A stretch of DNA of 64,000 nucleotides from Altererythrobacter xiamenensis (GCF_900177715.1 NZ_FXWG01000002.1:248001-312000), one strand, 5' to 3'; positions 42,167 to 51,685 are shown, numbered from the stretch's first letter. Notes: generated by a model not told the origin, from the letters alone. A program made the numbers and translations.

Positions 42167-43366
42167 TCAGGCCGCCTGCTTGACCTCGGCGACGATCTTC
42201 TTCGCGGCGTCGCCCAGATCGTCGGCCGGAACGATCGGCAGGCCGGAGTTCGCGAGGATTTCCTTGCCCTTCTCGACATTGGTGCCCTCGAGGCGAACCA
42301 CCAGCGGTACGCCGAGATCGACTTCCTTGGCGGCCACGACGATGCCCTCGGCAATCGTGTCGCAGCGCATGATGCCGCCGAAGATATTGACGAGAATGCC
42401 CTCGACCGCCGGGTCCTTGAGGATGATCTTGAACGCGGCGGTGACCTTCTCGGTCGTCGCGCCGCCGCCAACGTCGAGGAAGTTTGCCGGGAAGGCGCCG
42501 TTCAGCTTGATGATGTCCATCGTTGCCATGGCGAGGCCTGCGCCGTTGACCATGCAGCCGATGTTGCCGTCGAGCTTGATGTAGGCGAGGTCATATTCGC
42601 TCGCTTCGACTTCGGCCGGGTCTTCCTCGGTGACGTCGCGCAGCTCTTCCACGTCCTTGTGACGGAACATGGCATTGCCGTCGAAGCTCATCTTGGTATC
42701 GAGCACAAGCAGCTTCTCGTCCTTGGTTTCGACCAGCGGGTTGATCTCGAGCATTTCCATGTCGAGGTCCATGAAAGCGGTGTAGAGCTGCTTCGCGAGC
42801 TTCTGGCACTGCTTGTTGAGATCACCCTTCAGCTTCAGCGCGAAGGCCACGGCGCGGCCGTGGTGCGGCATGAAGCCCTGCGCCGGGTCGATGGTGATCG
42901 TGGTGATCTTCTCGGGCGTTTCATGCGCCACGTCTTCGATATCCATCCCGCCTTCGGTCGAAGCGATCATGGCGACGCGGCCGGTTGCGCGGTCGACCAG
43001 CATCGAGAGATAGTATTCCTTGGCGATGTCGACGCCGTCGGTGACGTAGAGACGATTGACCTGCTTGCCTTCTTCGCCGGTCTGGATGGTGACCAGCGTG
43101 TTGCCGAGCATTTCGCGGGCGTTGGTTTCGACTTCCTCGATGCTCTTGGACAGACGCACGCCGCCACCGGCATCGGGCCCGAGTTCCTTGAACTTGCCCT
43201 TGCCGCGGCCGCCGGCGTGGATCTGTGCCTTCACCACGTACAAGGGTCCGGGAAGCTTCTTCGCGCCTTCGACTGCCTCTTCAACAGTCATCGCGGCATA
43301 ACCGGTCGGTACACCGATGCCGTATTTCGCGAGCAGTTCCTTGGCCTGGTATTCGTGGATATTCAT
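42167..43366 (-). CDS. sucC: Succinyl-CoA synthetase beta subunit (ADP-forming)
   Basis: A 399-residue ATP-grasp subunit. It begins [20 protein letters not shown] and contains [28 protein letters not shown] and [15 protein letters not shown], all standard. With SucD it makes ATP/GTP from succinyl-CoA in the TCA cycle. The ATG at 43366 is preceded by AGGAAAG; the reading from 43432 adds a non-homologous N-terminus. Unlike the common sucCD arrangement, no sucD follows; the gene ends against a convergent gene and repeat B. Confidence 0.96.
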   Translation of the reverse strand: MNIHEYQAKELLAKYGIGVPTGYAAMTVEEAVEGAKKLPGPLYVVKAQIHAGGRGKGKFKELGPDAGGGVRLSKSIEEVETNAREMLGNTLVTIQTGEEGKQVNRLYVTDGVDIAKEYYLSMLVDRATGRVAMIASTEGGMDIEDVAHETPEKITTITIDPAQGFMPHHGRAVAFALKLKGDLNKQCQKLAKQLYTAFMDLDMEMLEINPLVETKDEKLLVLDTKMSFDGNAMFRHKDVEELRDVTEEDPAEVEASEYDLAYIKLDGNIGCMVNGAGLAMATMDIIKLNGAFPANFLDVGGGATTEKVTAAFKIILKDPAVEGILVNIFGGIMRCDTIAEGIVVAAKEVDLGVPLVVRLEGTNVEKGKEILANSGLPIVPADDLGDAAKKIVAEVKQAA

Positions 43367-43476
43367 GGAGAGGCTTTCCTGTTCGAGATTCTGTCGGTTT
43401 GGCTCGGCAGGCCCTAAGCATGGATTGGCCATCTTGAAAAGTGGCCAATGCTGTTGCAGGGGCCGAACCTATCCAA

Positions 43477-44268
43477 ATGATAGACAGTGATCGCCTTGAA
43501 GAGATCGTCCGCGAAGCCGGACGCATCGCGCATGGCCAGTGGCCGGGCGCGGGGCACGAGGTCGAAAGCTGGGAGAAGGAGCCTGGCTCGCCCGTCTGCG
43601 CGGCTGATCTGGAAGTCGATGCCTTCCTCAAGCGCGAACTGGGCGCGTTGCTCCCGTCGGCCGGCTGGCTTTCGGAGGAGACCGCCGACGATCCTTCGCG
43701 CCTTGGCAAAGGGCTGATCTGGCTGGTCGATCCGGTTGACGGCACACGCGACTTCCTGCGCGGCAGGCCCGGCTGGGCAGTCTCGGTCGCGCTGATCAGC
43801 TCGGGCCGCCCGCTCATCGGGATGCTCAGCGCTCCGGCGAGAGGCGAGGAATGGATCGCGGTTGCGGGGCAGGGTGCGCGGCGCAATGGCGAACCGCTCA
43901 GGGCCTCGGTGCGCGAGACATTTGCCGGAGCGCGGGTCCCGACCGATGCCTTGCCCAAGGAAGATCGCGATCTCGAGATCGTCTACAAGCCCAATTCCAT
44001 CGCCCTGCGGATTGCCATGGTCGCCGCTGACGAGGCGGACCTCGTCGCGACCCTGCGCTGGGGCTTCGAATGGGATATCGGCGCGGCGGCCCTGATCGCG
44101 CGCGAGGCGGGCGCCGAGGTGACCGATGCCTTCGGAGGACCGCTCGCCTACAACAAGCGCGATCCGCGTGCCTTCGGCCTGCTGGCAAGCTCGCCGCAGA
44201 TCCATCACGACGCGGTCGAGCGACTGGCTGATCGGGTCAGTCGGCTCTCGGCCATGAAAAAGGGCTGA
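43477..44268 (+). CDS. cysQ: 3'(2'),5'-bisphosphate nucleotidase / inositol-monophosphatase family (CysQ)
   Basis: A 263-residue Mg2+-dependent phosphatase. Metal-binding motifs are in order: GWLSEETADD, WLVDPVDGTRDFLRG (the DPxDGT signature) and EWDIGAAALIAREAGAEV (WDxxA). CysQ removes the 3'-phosphate of PAP formed in sulfate assimilation; the inositol monophosphatase activity cannot be excluded. ATG at 43477 chosen; GTG at 43441 would add 12 residues. Divergent from sucC across a 110-base gap; its stop lies next to the terminator hairpin of the opposite-strand ompA-type gene. Confidence 0.9.
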   Translation: MIDSDRLEEIVREAGRIAHGQWPGAGHEVESWEKEPGSPVCAADLEVDAFLKRELGALLPSAGWLSEETADDPSRLGKGLIWLVDPVDGTRDFLRGRPGWAVSVALISSGRPLIGMLSAPARGEEWIAVAGQGARRNGEPLRASVRETFAGARVPTDALPKEDRDLEIVYKPNSIALRIAMVAADEADLVATLRWGFEWDIGAAALIAREAGAEVTDAFGGPLAYNKRDPRAFGLLASSPQIHHDAVERLADRVSRLSAMKKG

Positions 44269-44287
44269 TCCGTCGCCGGACCAGCCC
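44257..44287 (-). terminator. Terminator of the OmpA-family gene, at the cysQ 3' end
   Basis: On the minus strand GGGCTGGTCC pairs with GGATCAGCCC (one mismatch) and is followed by TTTTT. It ends the minus-strand ompA-type transcript; the hairpin overlaps the last codons of cysQ. Confidence 0.85.
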
Positions 44288-44322
44288 GTTAGTCATTTCA
44301 AGACAATGACCTTCGTGATTTG

Positions 44323-45021
44323 TCAGTTGCCTTGTGCAGCTTGTGCCTCACGAACATCCTGTTCGTCAAAGGGAATGATCTTGATTTCGACACGGCGATT
44401 GCGCGCCCGACCGTACTCGGTGTCGTTGTCGGCGATCGGCATGGTTTCGCCAAAGCCCTGCCACTTGATACGGGCCGACGAGACGCCTTGCGAAATCAGA
44501 TAGTTGGCGACCGCCTGCGCGCGCTGTTCGGACAGGCGCTGGTTGAACGCGTCCGAACCGGTCGAATCGGTGTGGCCGTAAACGTCGATGATCGAGTTGG
44601 GATACTGGATCAGGCTGTCCGCGACCGAGTCCAGCGTCTGGCGGAAGGCCGGCTTGATGGTGTAGCTGCCGACATCGAAGGTCACGCCGTCGGGCAGGTT
44701 GACCAGGATCGCTTCGCCATTGTCGACTTCGGTGACATCGACGCCGGAACCAGCAGTCTGTTCCTTCAGTTCCTTGATCTGTTCGTCCATCTGATATCCG
44801 ACGTAACCGCCGGCAGCCGCGCCGCCGACTGCGCCGATGATGCGTCCCGTCTTGCCGCCGATCGCGCCGCCCAGCAATCCGCCCAGCACAGCGCCGCCGA
44901 CACCGCCGATGGCGGTCCGCGAGACCTTGCGCTCACCCGTATTCGGGTCGGTTACACAGGCAGTCGTGCCGATCAGCGAAAGAGCAGCGACACTCGACAG
45001 GATCATTTTCGATTTTTTCAT
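44323..45021 (-). CDS. OmpA-family lipoprotein with glycine-zipper segment (YiaD-like)
   Basis: A 232-residue lipoprotein: signal peptide with lipobox GTTAC, then a glycine-zipper region (GGAVLGGLLGGAIGGKTG) and a C-terminal OmpA peptidoglycan-binding domain (YGHTDSTGSDAFNQRLSEQR, with the Asp/Arg that hold diaminopimelate). It should tie the outer membrane to the peptidoglycan. Similar to E. coli YiaD. An EcfG-type promoter motif lies about 80 bases upstream, suggesting control by the general stress response. Confidence 0.93.
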   Translation of the reverse strand: MKKSKMILSSVAALSLIGTTACVTDPNTGERKVSRTAIGGVGGAVLGGLLGGAIGGKTGRIIGAVGGAAAGGYVGYQMDEQIKELKEQTAGSGVDVTEVDNGEAILVNLPDGVTFDVGSYTIKPAFRQTLDSVADSLIQYPNSIIDVYGHTDSTGSDAFNQRLSEQRAQAVANYLISQGVSSARIKWQGFGETMPIADNDTEYGRARNRRVEIKIIPFDEQDVREAQAAQGN

Positions 45022-45099
45022 GGGGCAGTCCCCTTCCTATTTGGTCGTCTTGCGACAGTTTGGGCACCCGGAGTTCTCCGAGACACCGGATAAAATGCC

Positions 45100-45124
45100 A
45101 ACGAACATGAACCTCTCCTGTTCC
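45100..45124 (-). promoter_or_regulatory. EcfG-type promoter upstream of OmpA-family gene
   Basis: On the minus strand GGAAC (45124-45120) and CGTT (45103-45100) are separated by 16 bases, the same spacing as the motif before the glsB-like gene. The start codon is 79 bases downstream. Assignment is by motif only. Confidence 0.7.
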
Positions 45125-45190
45125 GCAAACGAGTGAAACAGGACGTTACAATAGCTGGCGCGCGTCACGAATTGTGCTAGCGCATTGGGC

Positions 45191-46486
45191 GTGACACCCT
45201 TTCCCTGGACCGACCTCGTCATTATCGCCTGCCTGATCGTGCTCAATGGCGTCTTCGCCATGTCCGAGCTGGCGATCGTTTCGGCGAAGACTGCGCGCCT
45301 CAAGGCCGCGCGTGAGAAGGGCTCTGCGAGTGCCGGGACCGCGCTTGCGCTGGCCGCCGATCCGGGCAAGTTCCTCTCGACCGTCCAGATCGGCATTACT
45401 CTGATCGCGATCATTACCGGCGCGTTCTCGGGCGCGAGCCTTGAAGGGCCTGTGGGTGAGCGTCTTGCCGCGCTGGGCGTGCCAGCGGATGTCTCGGGCG
45501 AAGTCGCGTTCATCACCGTCATCGCCCTGACCACCTATTTCAGCGTGGTCGTGGGCGAACTGGTTCCCAAGCAGCTGGCGCTGAAGTCTGCGGTCCCGAT
45601 TGCCATCGTCATGGCGCGTCCGATGGCGCTTCTGGCGACCATCGCCGCGCCGCTGGTATGGCTGCTCGACAGGTCCTCCGGCGTCCTCGTGCGCCTGTTC
45701 GGCCTGAGGCCGGGCGGGCAATCCTCCGTCACGGCAGAAGAACTGCACATGATCTTCGCCGAAGCGACCCGCTCGGGCGTGATCGAGGAAGATCAGCACC
45801 AGATCCTGACCGGCGTCGTCCGGCTTGCAGAGCGTCCCGTGCGCGAAATGATGACCCCGCGAACCGAGATCGACTGGATCGACATCAACGCGGACGAGAA
45901 GGCGATCCGCAAGGTTATCGAGCAAAGCCCGCATTCGCTGCTGCCGGTGGCCGATGGCTCGCCCGACACGATCGTGGGGGTGGTCAAGGTGAAGGAACTG
46001 CTCGCCGCATTCGTCGCCGGCGAGACTCCCGTGCTGTCCGAACTCACGAAGAAAGCCGAAGTCGTGCCCGACCAGCTCGACGCGATGGACGCGCTGCGCG
46101 TATTGCAGCAGTCCGACGTCGCCATGGCGATGGTGCATGACGAATATGGCCACCTCGACGGGATCGTGACGCCGGTGGACCTGCTCACCGCGCTGGTGGG
46201 CACTTTCGCCAGCGATCAGGACCAGGGCGATGCCCCGCAGATCGTCGAGCGCAAGGACGGCTCGATGCTCGTATCGGGCACCTATTCAGCCGATGCTCTC
46301 GCCGACCGCCTGAACCTCGAATATCCCGATGACCGGGAGTTCGGCACCGCGGCGGGCTACGCGCTTCACGTGTTCAAACGGCTGCCGACCGAAGGTGACA
46401 GCTTCACCGATCAGGGCTGGCAGTTCGAAGTGGTCGACATGGACCGCCGCCGCATCGACAAGTTGCTGGTGAGCAAGGAAGGCTGA
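45191..46486 (+). CDS. CNNM/CBS-domain protein (HlyC/CorC family)
   Basis: A 431-residue inner-membrane protein. An N-terminal CNNM domain with about four membrane segments begins WTDLVIIACLIVLNGVFAMS and includes LSTVQIGITLIAIITG. Two CBS domains follow (VREMMTPRTEIDWIDINADE and MAMVHDEYGHLDGIVTPVDL), then a CorC_HlyC transporter-associated domain at the C-terminus. The family is linked to Mg2+/Co2+ or Na+ efflux. The start codon is weak: GTG at 45191 gives MTPFPW; TTG at 45185 is also in frame. Confidence 0.9.
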   Translation: MTPFPWTDLVIIACLIVLNGVFAMSELAIVSAKTARLKAAREKGSASAGTALALAADPGKFLSTVQIGITLIAIITGAFSGASLEGPVGERLAALGVPADVSGEVAFITVIALTTYFSVVVGELVPKQLALKSAVPIAIVMARPMALLATIAAPLVWLLDRSSGVLVRLFGLRPGGQSSVTAEELHMIFAEATRSGVIEEDQHQILTGVVRLAERPVREMMTPRTEIDWIDINADEKAIRKVIEQSPHSLLPVADGSPDTIVGVVKVKELLAAFVAGETPVLSELTKKAEVVPDQLDAMDALRVLQQSDVAMAMVHDEYGHLDGIVTPVDLLTALVGTFASDQDQGDAPQIVERKDGSMLVSGTYSADALADRLNLEYPDDREFGTAAGYALHVFKRLPTEGDSFTDQGWQFEVVDMDRRRIDKLLVSKEG

Positions 46487-46498
46487 TTTTTGTCTTCC

Positions 46499-46583
46499 GC
46501 AAGCGCATCCGCGCTCGCGATATCCTCGCACCTTCGGTGCTGCGGGCGGCCGATTGGCCTTGCGGGCCACTGGTCGTGGCCCG
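46499..46583 (-). repeat. Hairpin-rich intergenic repeat, copy C (reverse orientation)
   Basis: Read on the minus strand the order is GGGCCAC-GACCA-GTGGCCC, core GCAAGGCCAATCGGCCGCCC then GCAGC, a GCACC/GGTGC hairpin, GCGAGGATATCGCG-like bases, and GCGAGCGC-GGAT-GCGCTTGC (46518-46499). It lies in the 200-base gap between the convergent CorC-type gene and the DUF3035 gene and starts 12 bases after the CorC stop. Confidence 0.8.
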
Positions 46584-46657
46584 TCACATTGCTGGATATC
46601 TGAGGCGCACTTTACCGCCAGGTGCCAACCATGAGATGCGCGCAATTCGGCTGGGAT

Positions 46658-46677
46658 GAACCCGCGGATGCGGGTTC
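46658..46677. terminator. 8-bp perfect stem-loop with GGAT loop, 3' of DUF3035 gene
   Basis: GAACCCGC (46658-46665), loop GGAT, GCGGGTTC (46670-46677). It is nine bases beyond the stop of the minus-strand DUF3035 gene. No T-run follows on either strand. The loop is the same as in the terminal hairpins of repeats A-C, so it may be a fragment of that family. Confidence 0.6.
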
Positions 46678-46686
46678 ACTCGAAAA

Positions 46687-47097
46687 CTACCCTGAAATAA
46701 CGACCTGTGCCGCCTGACCGTCACCCTCGGGTGCGGCGATGATGTCGCGGGTCACGCGGCCCTTGGCCACGGTGTTGGTCTCCGGATCGCCAATGGTCGA
46801 GCGGATGCCGACATCTGCTGCACCGGCGCGATCGAGCGCGCTCGTCTCGACACCCGAACGCGGTGCCGGACCGCCGAAGAGCGCTTCGAGCGCCTGCTCG
46901 GCCGCCGTGCCTTCGGTCGGGCGCGGGGCGCCGGGTGCGGGCGGGACGAGATTGAAATCGGGCGGCACCACCAACGGCGCCTGCCGCTGCACGGCAAACT
47001 CGTCGGGACGCTCGCGATTGAGGAAACCGCCGCCGCCGCAGCCGGCCAGCATGGCGCTCGTGGCGGTGATCAGGACGAGGCTCTTGAGGTTACGCAT
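46687..47097 (-). CDS. DUF3035 lipoprotein
   Basis: A 136-residue lipoprotein with signal peptide RNLKSLVLITATSAMLA and lipobox LAGC. The part after GGGGFLNRERPDEFAVQRQ and APLVVPPDFNLVPP matches DUF3035 (beta-barrel assembly-enhancing-like proteins of alphaproteobacteria, function uncertain). It is proline- and alanine-rich and probably unstructured in part. Last gene of the minus-strand run that begins at 55.6 kb; three bases downstream of lspA. Confidence 0.88.
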   Translation of the reverse strand: MRNLKSLVLITATSAMLAGCGGGGFLNRERPDEFAVQRQAPLVVPPDFNLVPPAPGAPRPTEGTAAEQALEALFGGPAPRSGVETSALDRAGAADVGIRSTIGDPETNTVAKGRVTRDIIAAPEGDGQAAQVVISG

Positions 47098-47100
47098 TAT

Positions 47101-47631
47101 TCAGCTCTCCGCCGGCTGCTTCGCCGGCTCATGTGTTTCCGCGTCCTTTTCGCGCACGAAGAAGGAGCGGGCAAGGATAATCACGACGCCGATGGTGATA
47201 GCGGCATCGGCGACATTGAAAATGAGGAAGGGGCGGAAATCCCCGATATGGAAATCGGCATAGTCGATGACGTAGCTCAGCAAGTAGCGATCGCGGATGT
47301 TGCCGAGCGCTCCGCCAAGGATCATGCCGAGTCCGACTATGTCGGCGAGCGCCTTCTCCCGCATCATCCATACGAGCACGACCAGCGCGATGACCGCAGT
47401 CACGGCAACCAGCAGCCAGCGCATTTCCATGCTGGTCGCTTCGAACAACCCGAGCGATACGCCGCGGTTCTCGGTATAGCGCAAATCGAAGAACGGCAGC
47501 AGCTCGATCAGATAGACCTCGCGCAGCCGCAGCGGCTCGATCACCAGCCATTTGATGAACTGGTCGACGGCAAAGATTGCCGCCGCCACGACCAGCCCGA
47601 TGATCCGGTTGCGGGTGAACAGGCCGCTCAT
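47101..47631 (-). CDS. lspA: Lipoprotein signal peptidase II
   Basis: A 176-residue inner-membrane aspartyl protease with four membrane helices. The two catalytic Asp are in GGALGNIRDR and FNVADAAI, the family's conserved motifs. It removes signal peptides from prolipoproteins, such as the DUF3035 product encoded next to it. The ATG overlaps the ileS stop as ATGA, reproducing the classical ribF-ileS-lspA order with a glycerophosphodiesterase gene inserted. Confidence 0.97.
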   Translation of the reverse strand: MSGLFTRNRIIGLVVAAAIFAVDQFIKWLVIEPLRLREVYLIELLPFFDLRYTENRGVSLGLFEATSMEMRWLLVAVTAVIALVVLVWMMREKALADIVGLGMILGGALGNIRDRYLLSYVIDYADFHIGDFRPFLIFNVADAAITIGVVIILARSFFVREKDAETHEPAKQPAES

Positions 47632-50594
47632 GCCGCGCTGTCCAGCTGCTCGACCACGCTATCGCAGCGGTCGCACAGCGCGCCGTCTTCCTCGACTTCG
47701 GGAAGCAGGCGCCAGCACCGGCCGCATTTGTGGTGGGAGGACTTGGTCACGGTCACTTCGCCGCCTTGCCCACGCGTCACTGACGCGGTGATGAACAACT
47801 CGGCCAGCTGTTCGTCGCTGATGCCTTCGGGCACGGCGGCGGCGGGAACGGTCACGCTCGCTTCGTTGCTCGAGCGGATCACCTTGTCGCGGCGCAGCGG
47901 CTCGATCGCTTCGTTCACGCGCTCGCGCAGATCGCGCAGCGCATCCCACTTGGCGCGGTCTGCAGCGACCTGTGGCACGCTCGGCCATTCGAGCAGGTGG
48001 ACGCTGCCTTGCTGCTCGCCATCTTCGGGATAGCGGGTCTGCCACACTTCCTCTGCCGTGAAGACCAGCACCGGCGCGGCATAGCGCACCAGTGCGTGGA
48101 ACAGCAGGTCGAGCACGGTGCGATAGGAATTGCGCGTGTCGCTGTCCGGCCCGTCGCAATAGAGCGTGTCCTTGCGGATATCGAAGAAGAACGCCGAAAG
48201 GTCCTCGTTGCAGAAATCGACCAGCAGGCGCGTGTAGGCGTTGAAGTCGTATTCCTCGACCGCTGTGCGCAGCTTGCCGTCGAGTTCGGACAGCAGCGAG
48301 AGCACGTAAAGCTCCAGCTCCGGAATCTCGCCCGCATCGCCCATGTCGCCGACGAACCCGTCGAGCGCGCCGAGCAGATAGCGGAAGGTGTTGCGCAACC
48401 GGCGATACTGGTCGCCGACGCCTTTCAGGATTTCATCGCCGATGCGGTGATCTTCGGTGAAATCGACCGAGAGCGCCCACAGGCGGATGATGTCCGCGCC
48501 ATATTGCTCCATGACCTTCAACGGATCGATCGTGTTGCCGAGCGACTTCGACATCTTGCGCCCGTCGCTCGCCATGGTGAAGCCGTGGGTGAGAATCTGG
48601 TTGAAGGGCGCGCGGCCGCGCGTGGCGCAGCTTTCGAGCAGGGAGGACTGGAACCAGCCGCGATGCTGATCGCTGCCTTCGAGATAGAGGTCGGCGGGCC
48701 AGTGCAATTCGGGCCAGCGGTCGCCTTCGAGCACCCAGGCATGGGTCGTGCCCGAATCGAACCACACGTCGAGAATGTCGGTGACCATCTCGTACTCGGC
48801 CGGATCGTGATCGGGTCCGAGGAACTCAGCTTTGCGTGCCTCGCTCCAGGCGTCCATGCCTTCTTCGCGCACCGCGGCGACGACTCGCGCGTTGACTTCG
48901 GCATCCTGCAGATAGGAGCCGTCGGGCCGCACGAACAGCGTGATCGGCACGCCCCAGGCGCGCTGGCGCGACAACACCCAGTCGGGACGCCCCTCGACCA
49001 TCGCGCCGAGACGGTTGCGGCCTTTTTCCGGAATGAAACGCGTGTCGGCGATGGCCTGAACCGCGCGCTCGCGCAGCGTGGCACCGTCGCCGAGGTCCTT
49101 GTCCATCGGCACGAACCATTGCGCCGTGGCGCGGAAGATCACCTTGGCTTTCGAGCGCCAGCTGTGCGGATAGGAGTGCGCGTAGTCGGCTGAGGCGCTG
49201 AGCAACGCGCCCGCTTCGCGCAAGTCCGAACAGATCGGCCCGTCGGGAGCGTTGAACGGCTTGTTGATGACGCTGCGGCGGCGTTCCTTGCCCTCGTCGT
49301 CGAGGTCATCGGCACCGAGCCATGCCCAGTCGTCGCGATAGCGCCCGTCCGCCATGACCGCGAAGACCGGCTCGATGCCGTGCTGTTTGCAGAGCAGGAA
49401 GTCGTCCTCGCCGTGGTCGGGCGCCATGTGGACGAGGCCGGTGCCGCTGTCGGTGGTGACGAAATCGCCCTCAAGGAAAGGACGCGGTTTGGCGTAGAAC
49501 CCGCCAAGATGGTGCATCGGGTGGCGGACTTTGGTTCCGGCAAGGTCTGAGCCTTTGATGCTCATGATTTCATGCGGGACGAGCAGGTTTTCGTCCGCCT
49601 CGTCCGATGCCGCCTCGACCTTGTCGTGAACCAGCACGCGCATGCGGGCGACCACGCTTTCGAGCAGAGGTTTTGCGACCAACATTCTGCGCCCGAGCTG
49701 CGAGCGAGTGCCCGGCTCGGCGCTGGGATGCGATCCGGCGCCGTAGCCTTCCGGCTCGGCATCGAGAGCGACAAGCACGTAATCGATGTCCGGCCCATAG
49801 GCCAAAGCCTGGTTCACCGGGATCGTCCACGGTGTCGTCGTCCAGATCACTGCTTGAGCGCCGACCAGTTCCTCGATCGGCGATTCCACGATCTCGAAGG
49901 CCACGTCGATCTGCGGCGAATCCGTCAGGTCCTCATATTCGACCTCGGCTTCGGCCAGAGCGGTCTGTTCGACCGGGCTCCACATCACAGGCTTCGACCC
50001 GCGATAGAGATTGCCCGCCTCGGCCAGCTTCATCAGCTCGGCGACGATGACCGCCTCGCTTTCCTTCTGCATGGTCAGATAGGGATTGTCCCAATCGGCC
50101 ATGATGCCGAGGCGCTTCAGCTGTTCGCGCTGCACATCGACCCAGTGCTGCGCGAAGGCCCGGCATTCGTTGCGGAAGGCAAAGACCTCTTCCTCGTTCC
50201 GCTCGGGACCGGTGAGGACGGGCTTTTCCTTCTTCTTCTTGCGGTACTGCTCTTCGACCTTCCATTCGATCGGCAGGCCGTGGCAGTCCCAGCCGGGCAC
50301 ATAGGGCGAATCCTTGCCGAGCAGGTTCTGCGTGCGGCAGACCATGTCCTTCAGCGTGTGGTTGAGCGCGTGCCCGATGTGCATGTCGCCATTGGCGTAG
50401 GGCGGCCCGTCGTGGAAGATGAACTTCTCGCGCCCCTTGCGGCTTTCGCGCAGCTTTTCATACAGGCCGATCTCGGCCCAGCGCGCGGCAATGCCGGGCT
50501 CCTTCTGAGGAAGGCCGGCCTTCATCGGGAAATCCGTCTTCGGCAGGAAGACCGTGTCCCGGTAGTCTCTCTGGTTGTCGCGCTTTTCAGACAT
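47628..50594 (-). CDS. ileS: Isoleucyl-tRNA synthetase
   Basis: A 988-residue class I synthetase. The HIGH motif is in ANGDMHIGHALNHTLKD, KMSKS in GRKMSKSLGNTIDP, and WxxGxP-type editing-domain segments lie between. A C-terminal zinc ribbon (CGRCWRL and CDRCDSV) marks the bacterial mupirocin-sensitive type. It charges tRNA-Ile and edits valine. Starts 41 bases after the glycerophosphodiesterase gene and is co-translated with lspA. Confidence 0.98.
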   Translation of the reverse strand: MSEKRDNQRDYRDTVFLPKTDFPMKAGLPQKEPGIAARWAEIGLYEKLRESRKGREKFIFHDGPPYANGDMHIGHALNHTLKDMVCRTQNLLGKDSPYVPGWDCHGLPIEWKVEEQYRKKKKEKPVLTGPERNEEEVFAFRNECRAFAQHWVDVQREQLKRLGIMADWDNPYLTMQKESEAVIVAELMKLAEAGNLYRGSKPVMWSPVEQTALAEAEVEYEDLTDSPQIDVAFEIVESPIEELVGAQAVIWTTTPWTIPVNQALAYGPDIDYVLVALDAEPEGYGAGSHPSAEPGTRSQLGRRMLVAKPLLESVVARMRVLVHDKVEAASDEADENLLVPHEIMSIKGSDLAGTKVRHPMHHLGGFYAKPRPFLEGDFVTTDSGTGLVHMAPDHGEDDFLLCKQHGIEPVFAVMADGRYRDDWAWLGADDLDDEGKERRRSVINKPFNAPDGPICSDLREAGALLSASADYAHSYPHSWRSKAKVIFRATAQWFVPMDKDLGDGATLRERAVQAIADTRFIPEKGRNRLGAMVEGRPDWVLSRQRAWGVPITLFVRPDGSYLQDAEVNARVVAAVREEGMDAWSEARKAEFLGPDHDPAEYEMVTDILDVWFDSGTTHAWVLEGDRWPELHWPADLYLEGSDQHRGWFQSSLLESCATRGRAPFNQILTHGFTMASDGRKMSKSLGNTIDPLKVMEQYGADIIRLWALSVDFTEDHRIGDEILKGVGDQYRRLRNTFRYLLGALDGFVGDMGDAGEIPELELYVLSLLSELDGKLRTAVEEYDFNAYTRLLVDFCNEDLSAFFFDIRKDTLYCDGPDSDTRNSYRTVLDLLFHALVRYAAPVLVFTAEEVWQTRYPEDGEQQGSVHLLEWPSVPQVAADRAKWDALRDLRERVNEAIEPLRRDKVIRSSNEASVTVPAAAVPEGISDEQLAELFITASVTRGQGGEVTVTKSSHHKCGRCWRLLPEVEEDGALCDRCDSVVEQLDSAA

Positions 50595-50635
50595 AGGGGA
50601 GCGCCGTTAGAACATCCCTCGCGCGCGGGGAACCC

Positions 50636-51685
50636 TTATTGCGCGTCGCGCCGCCGTTCGAGCGCCGCCTGGGCGGCGTCGATCTCCGCCTGACTGCGGT
50701 CATCGAAGCGGGTGATCAGCGCGGGCACGATGGTGAAGGCGTCCTCCACCCAGACATAGCCATTGAAAGTGGACGGGATCTCGCCCAGCTGTTCGGGCAG
50801 CGTCAGCCCGCGCGGCGCATTGTCGCCGAGCGGACCCACCACGATCACCTTGCCGCCATATTCCTCCATCCGCGCGATCAGGCGATTGGGCCAGCCCCAG
50901 AAGGCGAACTGGCGATTGAGCGGGACGATCATGGTTTCGCCGCGGCAGCTTTCGGGCAGATAGCTGCTCCAGCCCAGCGCGATATAGTCGCGGCTGCAGG
51001 CCTCGGCCCCCTGCATGCTCCATGACCATGCCTCGGGGTAGAGCTCGCGGATGCGGGCAATCGGTGCCTCGTGACCATAGAACGCGTCCCCTGCGGCGAC
51101 GGGATCGCGGCCCGCCGCTTTCAGTTTCGCGGCCAGCAGATCCGCCTCGCGCGCGTCCTTCGACTTGAAGTTGATCATCATCCGCCCGCGCCGGGGCAGG
51201 GCGCTGGCTACGTCCTCGATAGTCGGCATCGCGCCCACGAACTCGCCGCGGAAGGGGAAGGTCTTGCCGCCATCGGCGGTGTAGCCATAGCCCACGTCGA
51301 GCGCCTTGAGCTCTTCAAGTGTCGCCTCGCGCACCGGCCCCGTTCCGTCCGTGCGGCAATCGAGCGTCCAGTCATGGAAGACGACCAGTTCGTCATCCGC
51401 TGTCGGGGCGATATCGACCTCGACCATCCATGCACCCAGTTTCTGCGCGCGCAGAATGCCGGGGAGCGTGTTTTCGAGATAGTCGTGATAGGGCGGGTCG
51501 ATGCGGTCGGCGGTGCAGGTGTCGCGCTCAAGCCCCGTGCGATCGTACAGCTGGTAAAGGCCGCGATGCGCGATCACCTTGGGACCACCCGCAGGTTCGG
51601 GCGCAAGCCAGCTGGCGTTGACCAGCGTGAGGATCAGGAAAACCAGCGCCAAAGCGAAGGCACCGCGCCGCAGCCATGTTCTCAT
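50636..51685 (-). CDS. Glycerophosphodiester phosphodiesterase-family protein
   Basis: A 349-residue protein with an N-terminal membrane helix (AFALALVFLILTLVNASWL) and a GDPD TIM-barrel: VIAHRGLY, MVEVDIAPTADDELVVFHDW with the catalytic HD, and INFKSKD. Longer than cytoplasmic UgpQ because of the anchor and insertions. Expected in the periplasm, possibly breaking down glycerophosphodiesters for phosphate or glycerol. ATG at 51685 overlaps the ribF stop as ATGA. It separates ribF from ileS, which are usually adjacent. Confidence 0.87.
   Translation of the reverse strand: MRTWLRRGAFALALVFLILTLVNASWLAPEPAGGPKVIAHRGLYQLYDRTGLERDTCTADRIDPPYHDYLENTLPGILRAQKLGAWMVEVDIAPTADDELVVFHDWTLDCRTDGTGPVREATLEELKALDVGYGYTADGGKTFPFRGEFVGAMPTIEDVASALPRRGRMMINFKSKDAREADLLAAKLKAAGRDPVAAGDAFYGHEAPIARIRELYPEAWSWSMQGAEACSRDYIALGWSSYLPESCRGETMIVPLNRQFAFWGWPNRLIARMEEYGGKVIVVGPLGDNAPRGLTLPEQLGEIPSTFNGYVWVEDAFTIVPALITRFDDRSQAEIDAAQAALERRRDAQ

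Noticed and set aside
47997-49193. Plus-strand frame of 398 codons inside ileS
   Set aside because: Antisense shadow of ileS, no start signals or domain.
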